Shown here piece by piece: positions 30,669-39,773 of a stretch of DNA of 42,845 nucleotides. Source of the DNA: JBOFSR01 sp051651645 (lineage in GTDB: Bacteria > Spirochaetota > Spirochaetia > Treponematales > Treponemataceae); NCBI GenBank assembly GCA_051651645.1, contig JBOFSR010000093.1, positions 1-42,845 on the forward strand. Direction: 5' to 3'. The translations under genes and the position numbers were made by a program. The notes beneath the pieces are model-generated. The model was not told where the DNA came from. It saw nothing but the letters and a program-made list of their open reading frames with translations, and did no database searches. Position 1 is the stretch's first letter, and every line of letters starts with the position of its first letter.

Positions 30669-32309
30669 CTAAAAATAATTTGTATTGTCAAGATATGCAG
30701 GTAACGTTAAGAAAAGATCTAAATATCCACCTTTTCGTTTTTTTGTAAAAACCTCAGCGACCATAACTTGGTTATCTTGATAAAACGATATCCGATTTAC
30801 TTCAATAGGGTCTTGTACCGAAAACCCTGATTCATCGGCAATGCTTGACTTAAGCAAACCACCAATATAAAATTTTTTACTTCCACTTGTTGGTACAAGC
30901 TCCATTCCAAAAATGGGCAAAAAAGCATTTGCCAGCGTGTCACGTTTATAAATCTCGTAACCAGGTTGCTCTGGTCGTGTATCAAAATACACAGAATATT
31001 GTGTGATTTGTTTGTCTTCATCATGGGCAGTCACTTTTAGTATAGTTTGATTTGATTTTGCTATGAGCAAATTTTGCAAATCCTCAACAGAAGTGACCGC
31101 CACACCATCAATTGCTGTTATAACATTTCCTTTCTTCAACCCTGAACGAAAAGCCGTCCCTCCTGGCATTGAATACAAAACCTCAACGCCAGAACCCTTT
31201 CCTGCAAAATCTCGATAGGTTTTTCCATAAAGTCCAAGCCAGCCATGATCGACCTTACCTGCAGCATATAGACGTGCCAAAATCGACTTCAAATATTCAA
31301 TAGGAACCGCAAAATTCAAGCCCTCAAATTGCTCAATTCCTGCAAAAACAACAGCTTGCACCGAGCCACTTTTGTCGACAATTGGCCCTCCAGAGTTGCC
31401 AGAATTGATAGCAGCATCAATTTGCATCACCTGCCCCATAGAAAACAACTTGCGGTCTTTACTTGAGACAATGCCCGAGGTAATCGTGCTTTCTAAGCCA
31501 ACTGGCGATCCAATCGCATAAATTGAATCCCCAACATCCAAGTCCTTTGAAGATCCAAGAGGAAAAACATGCGGTGCATCCACCTCGATTTTAAGAAGAG
31601 CCAAGTCCAAAGCCTTATCCCAGCCCACAACCTTTGCGGGAACACGTGTTTCAATGTCATGCGAAAGTTTAACATACACACGAGAATAGCCCTCATATTT
31701 TGGGTCAACCTTTGAGGCAATCACATGATAATTAGTAATAACATAGCCACGCTTGTCAATAAAAAATCCAGAACCAAGCGAGCGATCAACAAAACCACGC
31801 CCCCGATCAATTTTGAAGCCCATATCAACCCAAATAGTTACCGTTCCTTTAATCATTTGAGCAATACGCACATCACCTTGATTTTTTTCTAACATGTGCG
31901 GCAAAAAACTGCTCAAAAGCATTTCCGTCAACTTTTTTTTAGGAAGAGATAAAATTGTAAGCTTTGATGGATCGCATGCCTCAATCGAGGTATAAATATC
32001 TAAGGCTTTTTGTGGCAAGTTTTTCTCAACTGCCGTATCAAATTCAATTTTGATATTTTCATAGATCTCAGCAATCAGAGAATCAATTTCCTCATCTGCC
32101 TCACTGTATGCATTTTTTAAAACACTTGCTCGCCATAAAGACTCAATGATATTTTGGGGAATTCGTTTTTTGATTTCTAAAATTTCATATTGACGAGTAT
32201 TAATATCCAAAAAATCAAGTGAAGTATAAATTTCCTTTTTTGTTGCACAGCCCGCAAAAATCACGATAAAAATTGATAAAAAAATAGAAAATTGTACTTT
32301 TTTTTGCAT
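30669..32309 (-). CDS. HtrA/Deg-type lipoprotein serine protease with PDZ domain
   Basis: 546 residues from the ATG at 32309, one base after the stop of the TPR gene; a TTG seven codons upstream would spoil the lipoprotein signal. MQKKVQFSIFLSIFIVIFAGC is a lipobox, so the protein is anchored at a membrane. Residues 25-150 are helical and unassigned. The trypsin-like domain has GYVITNYHVIAS (His195), KALDLALLKIE (Asp235) and INSGNSGGPIV (Ser306). A PDZ domain (GWLGLYGKTYRDFAGKGSGVEV...LKKGNVITAIDGVAV) covers about 360-450, and about 95 more residues follow. It likely degrades or refolds damaged envelope proteins, fitting with ftsH upstream in the same run. No Shine-Dalgarno, so probably coupled translation. 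Confidence 0.88.
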   Translation of the reverse strand: MQKKVQFSIFLSIFIVIFAGCATKKEIYTSLDFLDINTRQYEILEIKKRIPQNIIESLWRASVLKNAYSEADEEIDSLIAEIYENIKIEFDTAVEKNLPQKALDIYTSIEACDPSKLTILSLPKKKLTEMLLSSFLPHMLEKNQGDVRIAQMIKGTVTIWVDMGFKIDRGRGFVDRSLGSGFFIDKRGYVITNYHVIASKVDPKYEGYSRVYVKLSHDIETRVPAKVVGWDKALDLALLKIEVDAPHVFPLGSSKDLDVGDSIYAIGSPVGLESTITSGIVSSKDRKLFSMGQVMQIDAAINSGNSGGPIVDKSGSVQAVVFAGIEQFEGLNFAVPIEYLKSILARLYAAGKVDHGWLGLYGKTYRDFAGKGSGVEVLYSMPGGTAFRSGLKKGNVITAIDGVAVTSVEDLQNLLIAKSNQTILKVTAHDEDKQITQYSVYFDTRPEQPGYEIYKRDTLANAFLPIFGMELVPTSGSKKFYIGGLLKSSIADESGFSVQDPIEVNRISFYQDNQVMVAEVFTKKRKGGYLDLFLTLPAYLDNTNYF

Positions 32310-32310
32310 A

Positions 32311-34368
32311 CTATTGTTCAAAATACTCAATAAAATAATAATCTTCAGTTTTTAAAACTAAAAAACGCATATCATTCACCGCCACCAATACAATTCCAGG
32401 CGAGACAGAAAAGCTTGCTTGCTCAATGATCTCCCGTGCAATATTTTCGTCAAACTGCGTATCAATCCAATATATTTTCAACAAATCATCATAAAAAACA
32501 TTCTGCTTGCCTCGCGATGTAACAACTTCCTTTGGAACATCATCAATTACTACAACAGAAACCATATCACCTGTTACAGGATGAATAAAATCTGTTTTTT
32601 TCACAACGACGGAGGTAGCGGGAGCATTCTCTCCAACAGTATGATTCTCCGTTTGCTGCGTTAGCCGAATTTGCCACTCCCCAAGATCATTAAAATCCCA
32701 AAGCTTGATACAGCCTCCATTTGGCAAAAATTCTTCTATATAATCAGCATTTCCATCATGATTTAAATCAACGTTTATTTTTGAAATATAATATCCAGAA
32801 ACAGATTGAATTGACGGAAAAAGCATGTTTTGCAAGACAAGCGAATCTTCGTGCGTTTGATACAAAGAGCTTTCCTGCGGAGAAAAAGTATAAAACTCGG
32901 TCACTTCAAAATAGCCATCATTATTTTTGTCAACGGAGCGTGTTTGTAAAATGCCATTTTCAAAAACTGCCTGTGCATACAGAAAATTATCAGTGTAATA
33001 TTCTGCACGATAAGGCTTTCCGTCAAAAATATGAAAAATAGTCTTTGCATTTGGGCTCATAATCTTAATAGTATTTGAATGCTCAATCAAAGTTCGCTCC
33101 GTTAATAGATCAAACGAAAATTTCACTTCAGGAATAAAAAAAACTTCATCAAGAGGGTACAGCGCAACTGGCACGATATTTACAGGTGTCCAAAAAAGCT
33201 GCTGCACATTCAGATTATACTGAGAAAAACTCGCAGCCGCTTTAACACTCACCGAGGCAATTGAAGGATATCTCTCGTATACAACATCAATTCCAGCTTT
33301 TTCAAAATAAATTTTTGAAGGAAGACCAAAATCGCAATCAATAATCCACGAGCACTCGCCATCCTGATTACGATCAAAGGAGATTTTTTGAGGTCTTCCA
33401 GTCTTATACTCGCCTAATAAATCAACAATGCCGTCAGTATTTGTATCAAAAAGAAATCTTCCATTAAAATGAGAGAGCCACTGCTGAATATTCTTTTTCA
33501 TTTTTTCACTGCGGATAAGAGAAACAAAACTCGAAAAATAATTAAAATCGATTCCCGTATCCGCATAAGATTTTAGCAGATCAAAAGCTTCCTCTTCCAA
33601 AATCAAGCCGTAATTCAAGGCAAAAGGAGCAAAGGCTTGGGCAGGTTTTTCAACCACGGCCTTATATGCCTGCAAAAATCGTCGCCGCTCCTCGGATGAA
33701 TTAGAAAAATGCGTTGCATAGAGCACAATTTCTGGCTCGGTATCAATCCATTTAAAAATATTTGACAAAATTCCAGAAATAAATTCTAAAACTTCTAAAT
33801 CTGTATCATTTTTATATTCTTGCTTGAGGAATAAAAGTGTAAAGCGCGGATCGTCGGGAAAAAAGGATCGTGCAGCACGAATTTTTGCTCGAGCCTGAGG
33901 AATCTTTTCTTGGCGATAATAAGTTAAAGCTCTGATATACTCAGCATCGGCGGAAAAAACAATCGGTTTTTCATCAAGCACTTCAAGGGCTTTTTGCCAG
34001 TCAAGCGTTTGCGTTAAATACTGAGCATATAAAACGCGAGCTTTTTCTTTTTGCAAGTGAACCCACTTACTGCCATCTAGCGATCGTGCAAGCAGTTGTA
34101 AAATTTCTTGGACAGGCATATCAAGATGAGTTGCCGCAAGTGCTTTCAAAAAATACAAATCAGCAATGCTCGAATCATACTGAATGCCTAACTGGGCACT
34201 GCTATACGCCTGCTCCCACGAATCATTTTCCGTCATTGTTTTTGATTGCATTAATAATTTGACAGCCGCAATACGATTGCTTTGATCAATTGAATACGGT
34301 TGCCCAAAAAATCTTGCTGAGAAAAAGAGTATCAAAATAAACGGCAATAATCGTATGGTAATTTTCAT
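32311..34368 (-). CDS. Exported TPR protein with Ca-binding-like DxNxDG motifs
   Basis: A 685-residue protein with a signal peptide (about 1-22, ending FFGQP). Residues 25-200 show TPR-like helical pairs (SWEQAYSSAQLGIQYDSSIADLYFLKALAATHL, LDWQKALEVLDEKP, AEYIRALTYYRQEKIPQARAKIRAARSFFPDDP). The rest is beta-rich and carries four Asp-rich loops: DTNTDGIVD near 306, DRNQDGECS near 333, DKNNDGYFE near 478 and DLNHDGNAD near 534, like calcium loops of FG-GAP or dockerin-type repeats. It lies 11 nt after ftsH and 1 nt before the HtrA gene, with no clear Shine-Dalgarno. I infer an envelope scaffold or adaptor working with these proteases. Confidence 0.62.
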   Translation of the reverse strand: MKITIRLLPFILILFFSARFFGQPYSIDQSNRIAAVKLLMQSKTMTENDSWEQAYSSAQLGIQYDSSIADLYFLKALAATHLDMPVQEILQLLARSLDGSKWVHLQKEKARVLYAQYLTQTLDWQKALEVLDEKPIVFSADAEYIRALTYYRQEKIPQARAKIRAARSFFPDDPRFTLLFLKQEYKNDTDLEVLEFISGILSNIFKWIDTEPEIVLYATHFSNSSEERRRFLQAYKAVVEKPAQAFAPFALNYGLILEEEAFDLLKSYADTGIDFNYFSSFVSLIRSEKMKKNIQQWLSHFNGRFLFDTNTDGIVDLLGEYKTGRPQKISFDRNQDGECSWIIDCDFGLPSKIYFEKAGIDVVYERYPSIASVSVKAAASFSQYNLNVQQLFWTPVNIVPVALYPLDEVFFIPEVKFSFDLLTERTLIEHSNTIKIMSPNAKTIFHIFDGKPYRAEYYTDNFLYAQAVFENGILQTRSVDKNNDGYFEVTEFYTFSPQESSLYQTHEDSLVLQNMLFPSIQSVSGYYISKINVDLNHDGNADYIEEFLPNGGCIKLWDFNDLGEWQIRLTQQTENHTVGENAPATSVVVKKTDFIHPVTGDMVSVVVIDDVPKEVVTSRGKQNVFYDDLLKIYWIDTQFDENIAREIIEQASFSVSPGIVLVAVNDMRFLVLKTEDYYFIEYFEQ

Positions 34369-34379
34369 ATTTTTTGTAA

Positions 34380-36227
34380 TTAGGCTTTACTGACTGCTGG
34401 CAAATTAAGCAAGGTGCGAATTTCACTATCGCTCATAGTTTCTTTTTCGAGCAAAGCACTCGAAAGCATATCAAGTTTTTCGCGGTGTTCCTTTAAAATT
34501 GCAATAGCTTTTTCTTTAGCTTCGCTTAAAATTGTTTTTACGGCAACATCAATATTTTTTGCGGTAAACTCTGAATAGTCTTTGTGGCGAGCAATTTCTT
34601 TCCCCATAAAAATCGGTGCATCTTCTTGCCCATAGGAAACAGCCCCAAGGTCAGACATTCCCCAATCACAAACCATCTTATGTGCAAGCTCTGTCGCCTG
34701 CATAATATCATTTTGAGTACCTGTAGTCGTGTCATTAAAAACGATTGTTTCTGCGGCGTAACCGCCAAACATAACAACCAATTTATCCAGCAGCATCGAG
34801 CGCGTTGCACAATGCACAACATCCTCATCAGGCAAGCCCCACGTAACGCCAAGAGCCCGCCCGCGAGGAATAATCGTAACCTTATGCAGTGCAGAAACAT
34901 TCTCCAAAAAATAATACGGCAAGGTGTGCCCAGCTTCATGATAGGCAGTAAGCTTTTTTTCCTTTTCAGAAATAACAAGCGACTTTCGCTCAATGCCCAT
35001 AAATTGCTTATCACGAGCATCTTCTAAATCATCAAAGTCAACTTGCTCTTTTTCTTTTCGTGCAGCAAACAAAGCCGATTCGTTAATCATATTTGCCAAG
35101 TCAGAACCGCTCAAACCTGGAGTTGCTTTTGCAAGGTGATTTAAATCCACTTCCATATTCAACTTAATTTTTTTTGCATGAATTTTAAGAATTGCTTCCC
35201 TCTCCCGCACATCAGGCAGTGGCACCACAACTTGTCGGTCAAAGCGACCAGGACGAAGCAACGCTGGATCCAAAACATCAGGACGATTGGTAGCTGCAAG
35301 AATAATAATACTATCTTTTGTTTCAAAACCATCCATTTCAACAAGCAACTGATTCAAAGTTTGCTCACGCTCATCATGGCCGCCACCAAAACCTGCCCCT
35401 CTTGCCCGCCCAACAGCATCAATTTCATCAATAAAAATAATACACGGAGAAAGTTTTCGCCCTTGCTCGAATAAATCGCGCACACGGCTTGCACCAACGC
35501 CAACAAACATTTCAACAAAATCACTACCCGAAATATGCAAAAAATTTACGCCAGCCTCTCCTGCAACTGCCCGTGCCAACAAGGTTTTTCCCGTTCCAGG
35601 ATTGCCAACTAAAAGCACGCCTGTGGGAATTTTCGCACCAATAGCGACGTATTTAGTCGGGTTTTTCAAAAAATCAACAACTTCAGCAAGCTCACGTTTT
35701 GGCTCCTCATGCCCTGCAACATCAGAAAACGTTACCTTTTTTGCTGTGCTATCATACTGCCGAGCCCGACTTTTACCAAACTGCATACCACGAGAACTTT
35801 GCTGCATATTTTGCCGCATAATAAGCATAAAAAATACAAACATCAAAATCCACGGCAAAAAATTGAGTGCATAATCGAGAAAGCCTGGAGAAGAGATAAG
35901 TCCAGAAACAGCAACGTTATACTCCTCGAGCAAAGGAATTAGCGAGGTATCATTATACGGAATAATTGTTTTGAAAAAAATATTTTTACTATTTCCACGA
36001 TATTCTCCTAAAATCTGCTTTTCATCAACAATTTTTACACTTTCAATTTGATTGGTAATCACCGCATCAATAAATTGGGTATACGAAATTTTAGGAATAT
36101 TTTCATCCGATCGGTCAAAAAAAATATAAAGGCAAAGCAAGCCAATAAACACAACAAAAATAAACATTCCAAAGCGACGAGGCTTCGGAGGTGGAGCATT
36201 TTTGTTCAAATTCATTTTATTATTCAT
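34380..36227 (-). CDS. ftsH: ATP-dependent zinc metalloprotease FtsH
   Basis: FtsH pulls membrane and soluble proteins into a hexameric protease. From the ATG at 36227 it has 615 residues; a GTG 11 codons earlier has no ribosome site, while AGGA precedes the ATG pair at 36230/36227. Two membrane segments (about 20-40 and 125-145) flank a short periplasmic part. Then GNPGTGKT (about 205-212), IIFIDEIDAVGRARG, the second region of homology (DVLDPALLRPGRFDRQVVVPLPDVRER) and the zinc motif HEAGH (from His430). It lies 54 nt after the tilS stop. Confidence 0.96.
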   Translation of the reverse strand: MNNKMNLNKNAPPPKPRRFGMFIFVVFIGLLCLYIFFDRSDENIPKISYTQFIDAVITNQIESVKIVDEKQILGEYRGNSKNIFFKTIIPYNDTSLIPLLEEYNVAVSGLISSPGFLDYALNFLPWILMFVFFMLIMRQNMQQSSRGMQFGKSRARQYDSTAKKVTFSDVAGHEEPKRELAEVVDFLKNPTKYVAIGAKIPTGVLLVGNPGTGKTLLARAVAGEAGVNFLHISGSDFVEMFVGVGASRVRDLFEQGRKLSPCIIFIDEIDAVGRARGAGFGGGHDEREQTLNQLLVEMDGFETKDSIIILAATNRPDVLDPALLRPGRFDRQVVVPLPDVREREAILKIHAKKIKLNMEVDLNHLAKATPGLSGSDLANMINESALFAARKEKEQVDFDDLEDARDKQFMGIERKSLVISEKEKKLTAYHEAGHTLPYYFLENVSALHKVTIIPRGRALGVTWGLPDEDVVHCATRSMLLDKLVVMFGGYAAETIVFNDTTTGTQNDIMQATELAHKMVCDWGMSDLGAVSYGQEDAPIFMGKEIARHKDYSEFTAKNIDVAVKTILSEAKEKAIAILKEHREKLDMLSSALLEKETMSDSEIRTLLNLPAVSKA

Positions 36228-36281
36228 CATAAATCCTGTAAAAGTCAATTTTTTTGACACGGCTTTTAATAGTGATCAAAA

Positions 36282-37610
36282 CTAACTCTTTTCTTGTATT
36301 TTTACACAAACGCACGGCAAATCGCTCATATCATTTTTTACAATCCAATTTGGCTTTTCATAAAACTCGCCAAGAATTGCCTGCACTTCGCCTGCATATT
36401 CTATTATCGGAATATTTTTCATTTCATAGCAATTTACTTTCCAATCAGAGAAGATTTTTTTGATTTTTTTTGATTTTCCATCGGAGCAACAAATAAAATC
36501 TTCACTTTTTGCACACCTTACAATAAACGGAAATTTCACTTTTGGCAATATAAGAGCATCATTATCAAATTTTTTTTTAGTCATTTTTATGTCAATACAA
36601 AAATCGCCAAAATCAATCAACTGATTTTCTTCTATTATATAGTTTTTTTTGAACGATTCATTCTGCTTTTCATAGACAATCGTAAGACTTTCACCACGAT
36701 TTTCAAAAAAAAGATTTTTACATTGAACCTTCACTGTAGAATTTGAAACACTTTCAAAGACAGCAAATGAAACCCTGTCAGGATATTCCAATATTTTTAG
36801 AGCTTGTTTTAAAACTTTAACTCTCACTGCAGTCGGTTTTTCAAAAAACAACTTTTGCTCAATCTTAATTTGATTTCCCATTTTTTTTAAGGGAATTTCA
36901 TTGGCTAACATTGTAATTGCTTCTGTAAGATAATGATTTTTTTTTGCACCATTCAAAATGGCGGTATCCCAGCCACAAAAAAATTTGTTCAAAACGGGAA
37001 TCAAAATATTTCGCATTTTATTACGCAAAAATTTATTCTCAGCGTTGGAAGAATCGGTTACAAAAGAAAGATTGTGATGTTTTAGAAAATCAATAATTTC
37101 CAGCTTTGAAACTTCAAGCAAGGGGCGAAAAATATAGGATCGAGTCATCGGAATTCCGCTTGAAGCTTCGCCTTGAAAAAATCGCAGCAACAATGTTTCA
37201 AGCTGATCATCTCGATTGTGTGCCATGCATAAAATTTCTGACTTTGAATCACTCATAAACTGATCAAAAAATTGATATCGAAGAAACCGTGCCGCATCTT
37301 CCACCCCACGATTTCTTTTTTTTGCAAGATTTTTTACTTCATTTTCCAAAGCCGTGTACGTAAAACATTCAATATTAAGCGTGTTACAAAAATCCTGTAC
37401 AAACTGGGCATCATTTTTACTTTCCTCAACGCCGCGAACATTATGATTAACCGTTACAACCGCTAGGTTAATATGATTTTTTTTATGCACAAGAAACAAT
37501 GCATACAATAAAGCGATGGAGTCAGATCCACCAGAAACGGCAACGCCAATTTTGTGATATGCATGCGTGTTTGCAAAATCCTCTATAGCTTGAATAATCA
37601 ATTTGTCCAA
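36282..37610 (-). CDS. tilS: tRNA(Ile)-lysidine synthase
   Basis: TilS attaches lysine to C34 of tRNA-Ile(CAU) so it reads AUA. The 442-residue protein has the PP-loop SGGSDS (26-31), VNHNVRGVEESKNDAQFVQDFC, CMAHNRDDQLETLLLRFFQGEASSGI and RPLLEVSKLEIIDFL, followed by the TilS C-terminal extension. The start is a TTG with GGA 6 nt upstream; no ATG is available before the PP-loop. The start lies only about 13 nt past the T-run of the rplY terminator, so expression needs read-through or a hidden promoter. TilS-FtsH is a common gene pair. Confidence 0.93.
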   Translation of the reverse strand: MDKLIIQAIEDFANTHAYHKIGVAVSGGSDSIALLYALFLVHKKNHINLAVVTVNHNVRGVEESKNDAQFVQDFCNTLNIECFTYTALENEVKNLAKKRNRGVEDAARFLRYQFFDQFMSDSKSEILCMAHNRDDQLETLLLRFFQGEASSGIPMTRSYIFRPLLEVSKLEIIDFLKHHNLSFVTDSSNAENKFLRNKMRNILIPVLNKFFCGWDTAILNGAKKNHYLTEAITMLANEIPLKKMGNQIKIEQKLFFEKPTAVRVKVLKQALKILEYPDRVSFAVFESVSNSTVKVQCKNLFFENRGESLTIVYEKQNESFKKNYIIEENQLIDFGDFCIDIKMTKKKFDNDALILPKVKFPFIVRCAKSEDFICCSDGKSKKIKKIFSDWKVNCYEMKNIPIIEYAGEVQAILGEFYEKPNWIVKNDMSDLPCVCVKIQEKS

Positions 37611-37623
37611 AATTTATCCGTGT

Positions 37624-37652
37624 AAAAAAAAAGACTGGAAAAATCCAGTCTT
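37624..37652 (-). terminator. Rho-independent terminator between rplY and tilS
   Basis: On the minus strand AAGACTGGA pairs perfectly with TCCAGTCTT around TTTT, then runs into nine T in a row (complement of 37624-37632). Confidence 0.88.
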
Positions 37653-37672
37653 CATTATTTCAAAATTAGCAA

Positions 37673-38227
37673 TTATGATCGAGGATCTTTTATATGAGCT
37701 ACAACAGCGTTTTGATCGCTAAGAATTGTAACGCCTTTTGCAAAAGGAAGATCTTTTACGCAAACACACTCGCCCAAACCAAGATTATTTACGTCTGCCG
37801 TGATACGCACAGGCAAATCTTTTGGCAAGCATTGAATTGTTGCACACACTTGACTTTTTTCAAAAACACCGCCTTCACGCACACCAACAGGGTTTCCTGA
37901 AACCAAAATCTTCATTTTAATTTTTAATGGTTTATCTTCATCAATTAAATGAAAATCTGCGTGCAAATCTCTGTCTGAAATAATATCATAATGCGTGTCT
38001 TTAATAAACGCTATTTTTTTCTTTCCATCCACTTCAAGATTTATTAAAGTTGTTGGGGTTGCTTGCTTTCTTACTTTTATAAAATCAGCTTCATTTACGC
38101 TCAACATTTGTGCTTCGCCCTTTGAATTATACATTACCGCAGGCAATCTTCCTTGCTTGCGAAGTGCTTTTGCAAATACTTTGCCTGTTTCTTTTCTTGT
38201 TTCTGCAGTTAATACCAATCGATCCAT
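37673..38227 (-). CDS. rplY: Ribosomal protein bL25 (CTC form)
   Basis: A 184-residue protein: the N-terminal 5S-rRNA-binding L25 domain (RKETGKVFAKALRKQGRLPAVMYNSKGE; DTHYDIISDRDLHADFHLI) and the C-terminal TL5/CTC beta domain (VSGNPVGVREGGVFEKSQVCATIQCLPKDLPVRITADVNNLGLGECVCVKDLPFAKGVTI). AAGGAG is 9 nt before the ATG. It is downstream of spoVG and tRNA-Gln on the same strand and has a strong terminator. Confidence 0.95.
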   Translation of the reverse strand: MDRLVLTAETRKETGKVFAKALRKQGRLPAVMYNSKGEAQMLSVNEADFIKVRKQATPTTLINLEVDGKKKIAFIKDTHYDIISDRDLHADFHLIDEDKPLKIKMKILVSGNPVGVREGGVFEKSQVCATIQCLPKDLPVRITADVNNLGLGECVCVKDLPFAKGVTILSDQNAVVAHIKDPRS

Positions 38228-38338
38228 TTTATGGAACTCCTTCTTAAACTATTCTCATTTGAAATAAATGACCTACGTTTTGTAATTTGATTATCGTTTG
38301 AAATTGCATCAAAATTATGCACGTATCAAAAAAGTATA

Positions 38339-38411
38339 CTGGGACGGCAGGATTCGAACCTGCGGGATGACGGGATCAAAACCCGTTGTCTTACCACTTG
38401 ACGACGTCCCA
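38339..38411 (-). tRNA. tRNA-Gln (UUG)
   Basis: Minus-strand 73-nt tRNA: acceptor TGGGACG/CGTCCCA, anticodon stem-loop ACGGGTTTTGATCCCGT with TTG, T-arm GCAGGTTCGAATCCTGC, discriminator G. It lies 19 nt after spoVG with no promoter between, so it is probably cut from the spoVG transcript. Confidence 0.93.
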
Positions 38412-38430
38412 AAATATTTAATCTAGCTAT

Positions 38431-38712
38431 TTAATCATCCTCGTGAGAAGACTCATCAAAATTGCCAGCCTCATATTCAGCTAAAATTTTATCCTGTAGT
38501 TCATTTCTAAATAACGGACTAATAGGATGGGCGACATCTTTATAATCACCTGTTCTCGTTTTTCGACTTGGCATTGCAATAAATAAAGAAGACTTTCCTT
38601 CAATAACTTTTACATTATGCACTACAAAACAATCATCAAAGGTAACAGTAACATAAGCCTTTAATTTGCCTTCAGACGTGACCTTTCGTATACGAATCTC
38701 AGTAATTTGCAT
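38431..38712 (-). CDS. spoVG: SpoVG-family nucleic-acid-binding regulator
   Basis: A 93-residue protein matching SpoVG along its length: MQITEIRIRKVTSEGKLKAYV, TFDDCFVVHNVKVIEG, LFIAMPSRKTRTGDYKDVAHPI, RNELQDKILAEYE. SpoVG binds DNA and RNA and modulates expression of surface and other genes in several bacteria, spirochaetes included. AAAGGAG lies 6 nt before the ATG; a strong promoter is just upstream, at the 3' end of ispE. Confidence 0.95.
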   Translation of the reverse strand: MQITEIRIRKVTSEGKLKAYVTVTFDDCFVVHNVKVIEGKSSLFIAMPSRKTRTGDYKDVAHPISPLFRNELQDKILAEYEAGNFDESSHEDD

Positions 38713-38743
38713 AGCAACTCCTTTTGCATAAACGCCTTAATGC

Positions 38744-38772
38744 ATTATAGCAAAGCAAAAAAAAAAAATCAA
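38744..38772 (-). promoter_or_regulatory. Promoter of spoVG
   Basis: On the minus strand TTGATT (38767-38772), 17 nt with a long T-run, TATAAT (38744-38749). The leader is about 25 nt with a strong Shine-Dalgarno. Confidence 0.8.
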
Positions 38773-38789
38773 TAACTTTTGCTAATATT

Positions 38790-39650
38790 CTATCGGAAAT
38801 TTGCGGATTTTGTTAATAGGCAATTTTCCCACTGCGACGAAAGTTTTGTATGAGCAACGTTTGCTTTATCAGCTGACTCAAAAACGCCAAAAACAGCAGA
38901 ACCCGATCCTGTAAGATTTGAATAGATTGCTCCAGCATTTTTTATATCATTAATTGCTTTGCCAATTATTGGATAACGCTCAACCAATGGCTGAGTAAAA
39001 CTATTTTCAAACAGCCATTTTTTTGCTCCGCCTGCATAAAATGATGGTAAATCCTTTGCAGAAAGCCACTGCAATTGATCAGTGTGGCGTGCAGTCCAAT
39101 TGTCAAGCAAACGGTACGCCTCAACCGTTGAACTCATTACGTTTGGATAAATAATTACAAAATACAAGTTATCAAGCGTTTCAAGCGGCATTATTTTTTC
39201 ACCATAGCCTTCAACAAGTGCGGATTTTTTACAAAGGAAAAATGGAACATCGCAACCAATTTGAGCTGCAATCTCCAGCAATTTTATTTGGCTAAGGCTT
39301 GTTTCAAAAAAAGAATTTAAGGCCATTAAAACAGTTGCCCCATCAGAAGATCCGCCGCCTAAACCAGCCCCAACAGGAATGTTTTTAACAACCTTGACTT
39401 GAACACTTTGACTAACCGTCGTCTCTTTACAAAACAAAGAATAGGCTTTTGAAATCGTATTTTCTGCAGGAAGATCCATCTGAGAGCAAAGCACACGACA
39501 CTCATTCGAACCATCAATTATTGAAATAAAAATATCGTCGTACAAAGCAATCGGGTGAAAAATACTTTCTATTAAATGCAGATTCGTCTCATCTTTGGGG
39601 AAAACACGCAAATGCAGATTTAACTTAGCGGGAGCTTTTAAGTGCAACAT
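38790..39650 (-). CDS. ispE: 4-(cytidine 5'-diphospho)-2-C-methyl-D-erythritol kinase
   Basis: IspE phosphorylates CDP-methylerythritol in the non-mevalonate isoprenoid pathway. The 286-residue protein has the GHMP kinase pattern: APAKLNLHLRV at the start, IPVGAGLGGGSSDGATVLMAL (about 90-110) as the ATP loop, and NLTGSGSAVFGVF near the end. Its ATG lies 6 nt after TATAAT and has no Shine-Dalgarno, so the mRNA is predicted leaderless. It is followed by spoVG, which has its own promoter. Confidence 0.95.
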   Translation of the reverse strand: MLHLKAPAKLNLHLRVFPKDETNLHLIESIFHPIALYDDIFISIIDGSNECRVLCSQMDLPAENTISKAYSLFCKETTVSQSVQVKVVKNIPVGAGLGGGSSDGATVLMALNSFFETSLSQIKLLEIAAQIGCDVPFFLCKKSALVEGYGEKIMPLETLDNLYFVIIYPNVMSSTVEAYRLLDNWTARHTDQLQWLSAKDLPSFYAGGAKKWLFENSFTQPLVERYPIIGKAINDIKNAGAIYSNLTGSGSAVFGVFESADKANVAHTKLSSQWENCLLTKSANFR

Positions 39651-39656
39651 ACTAGC

Positions 39657-39684
39657 ATTATAGAGTTTTTTTTTATTTTGTCAA
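39657..39684 (-). promoter_or_regulatory. Promoter of ispE (leaderless geometry)
   Basis: On the minus strand TTGACA (39679-39684), 16 nt, TATAAT (39657-39662), then 6 nt to the ATG. Both hexamers are perfect consensus. Confidence 0.85.
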
Positions 39685-39730
39685 AGCAATTTTTCAGTTA
39701 GCCAAAAATCCTGTATAGCCACGGAGTAAA

Positions 39731-39771
39731 GCATTCCACAAGCATGCAAGCAAGTGAAATGCCTTTTTTTT
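39731..39771. terminator. Hairpin after araA
   Basis: GCATTCCAC (39731-39739) pairs with GTGAAATGC (39754-39762, one wobble). A nine-T run follows on the plus strand, an A-run on the other side. It probably ends araA transcription on the minus strand, though the T-run there is short. Confidence 0.5.
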
Positions 39772-39773
39772 TA

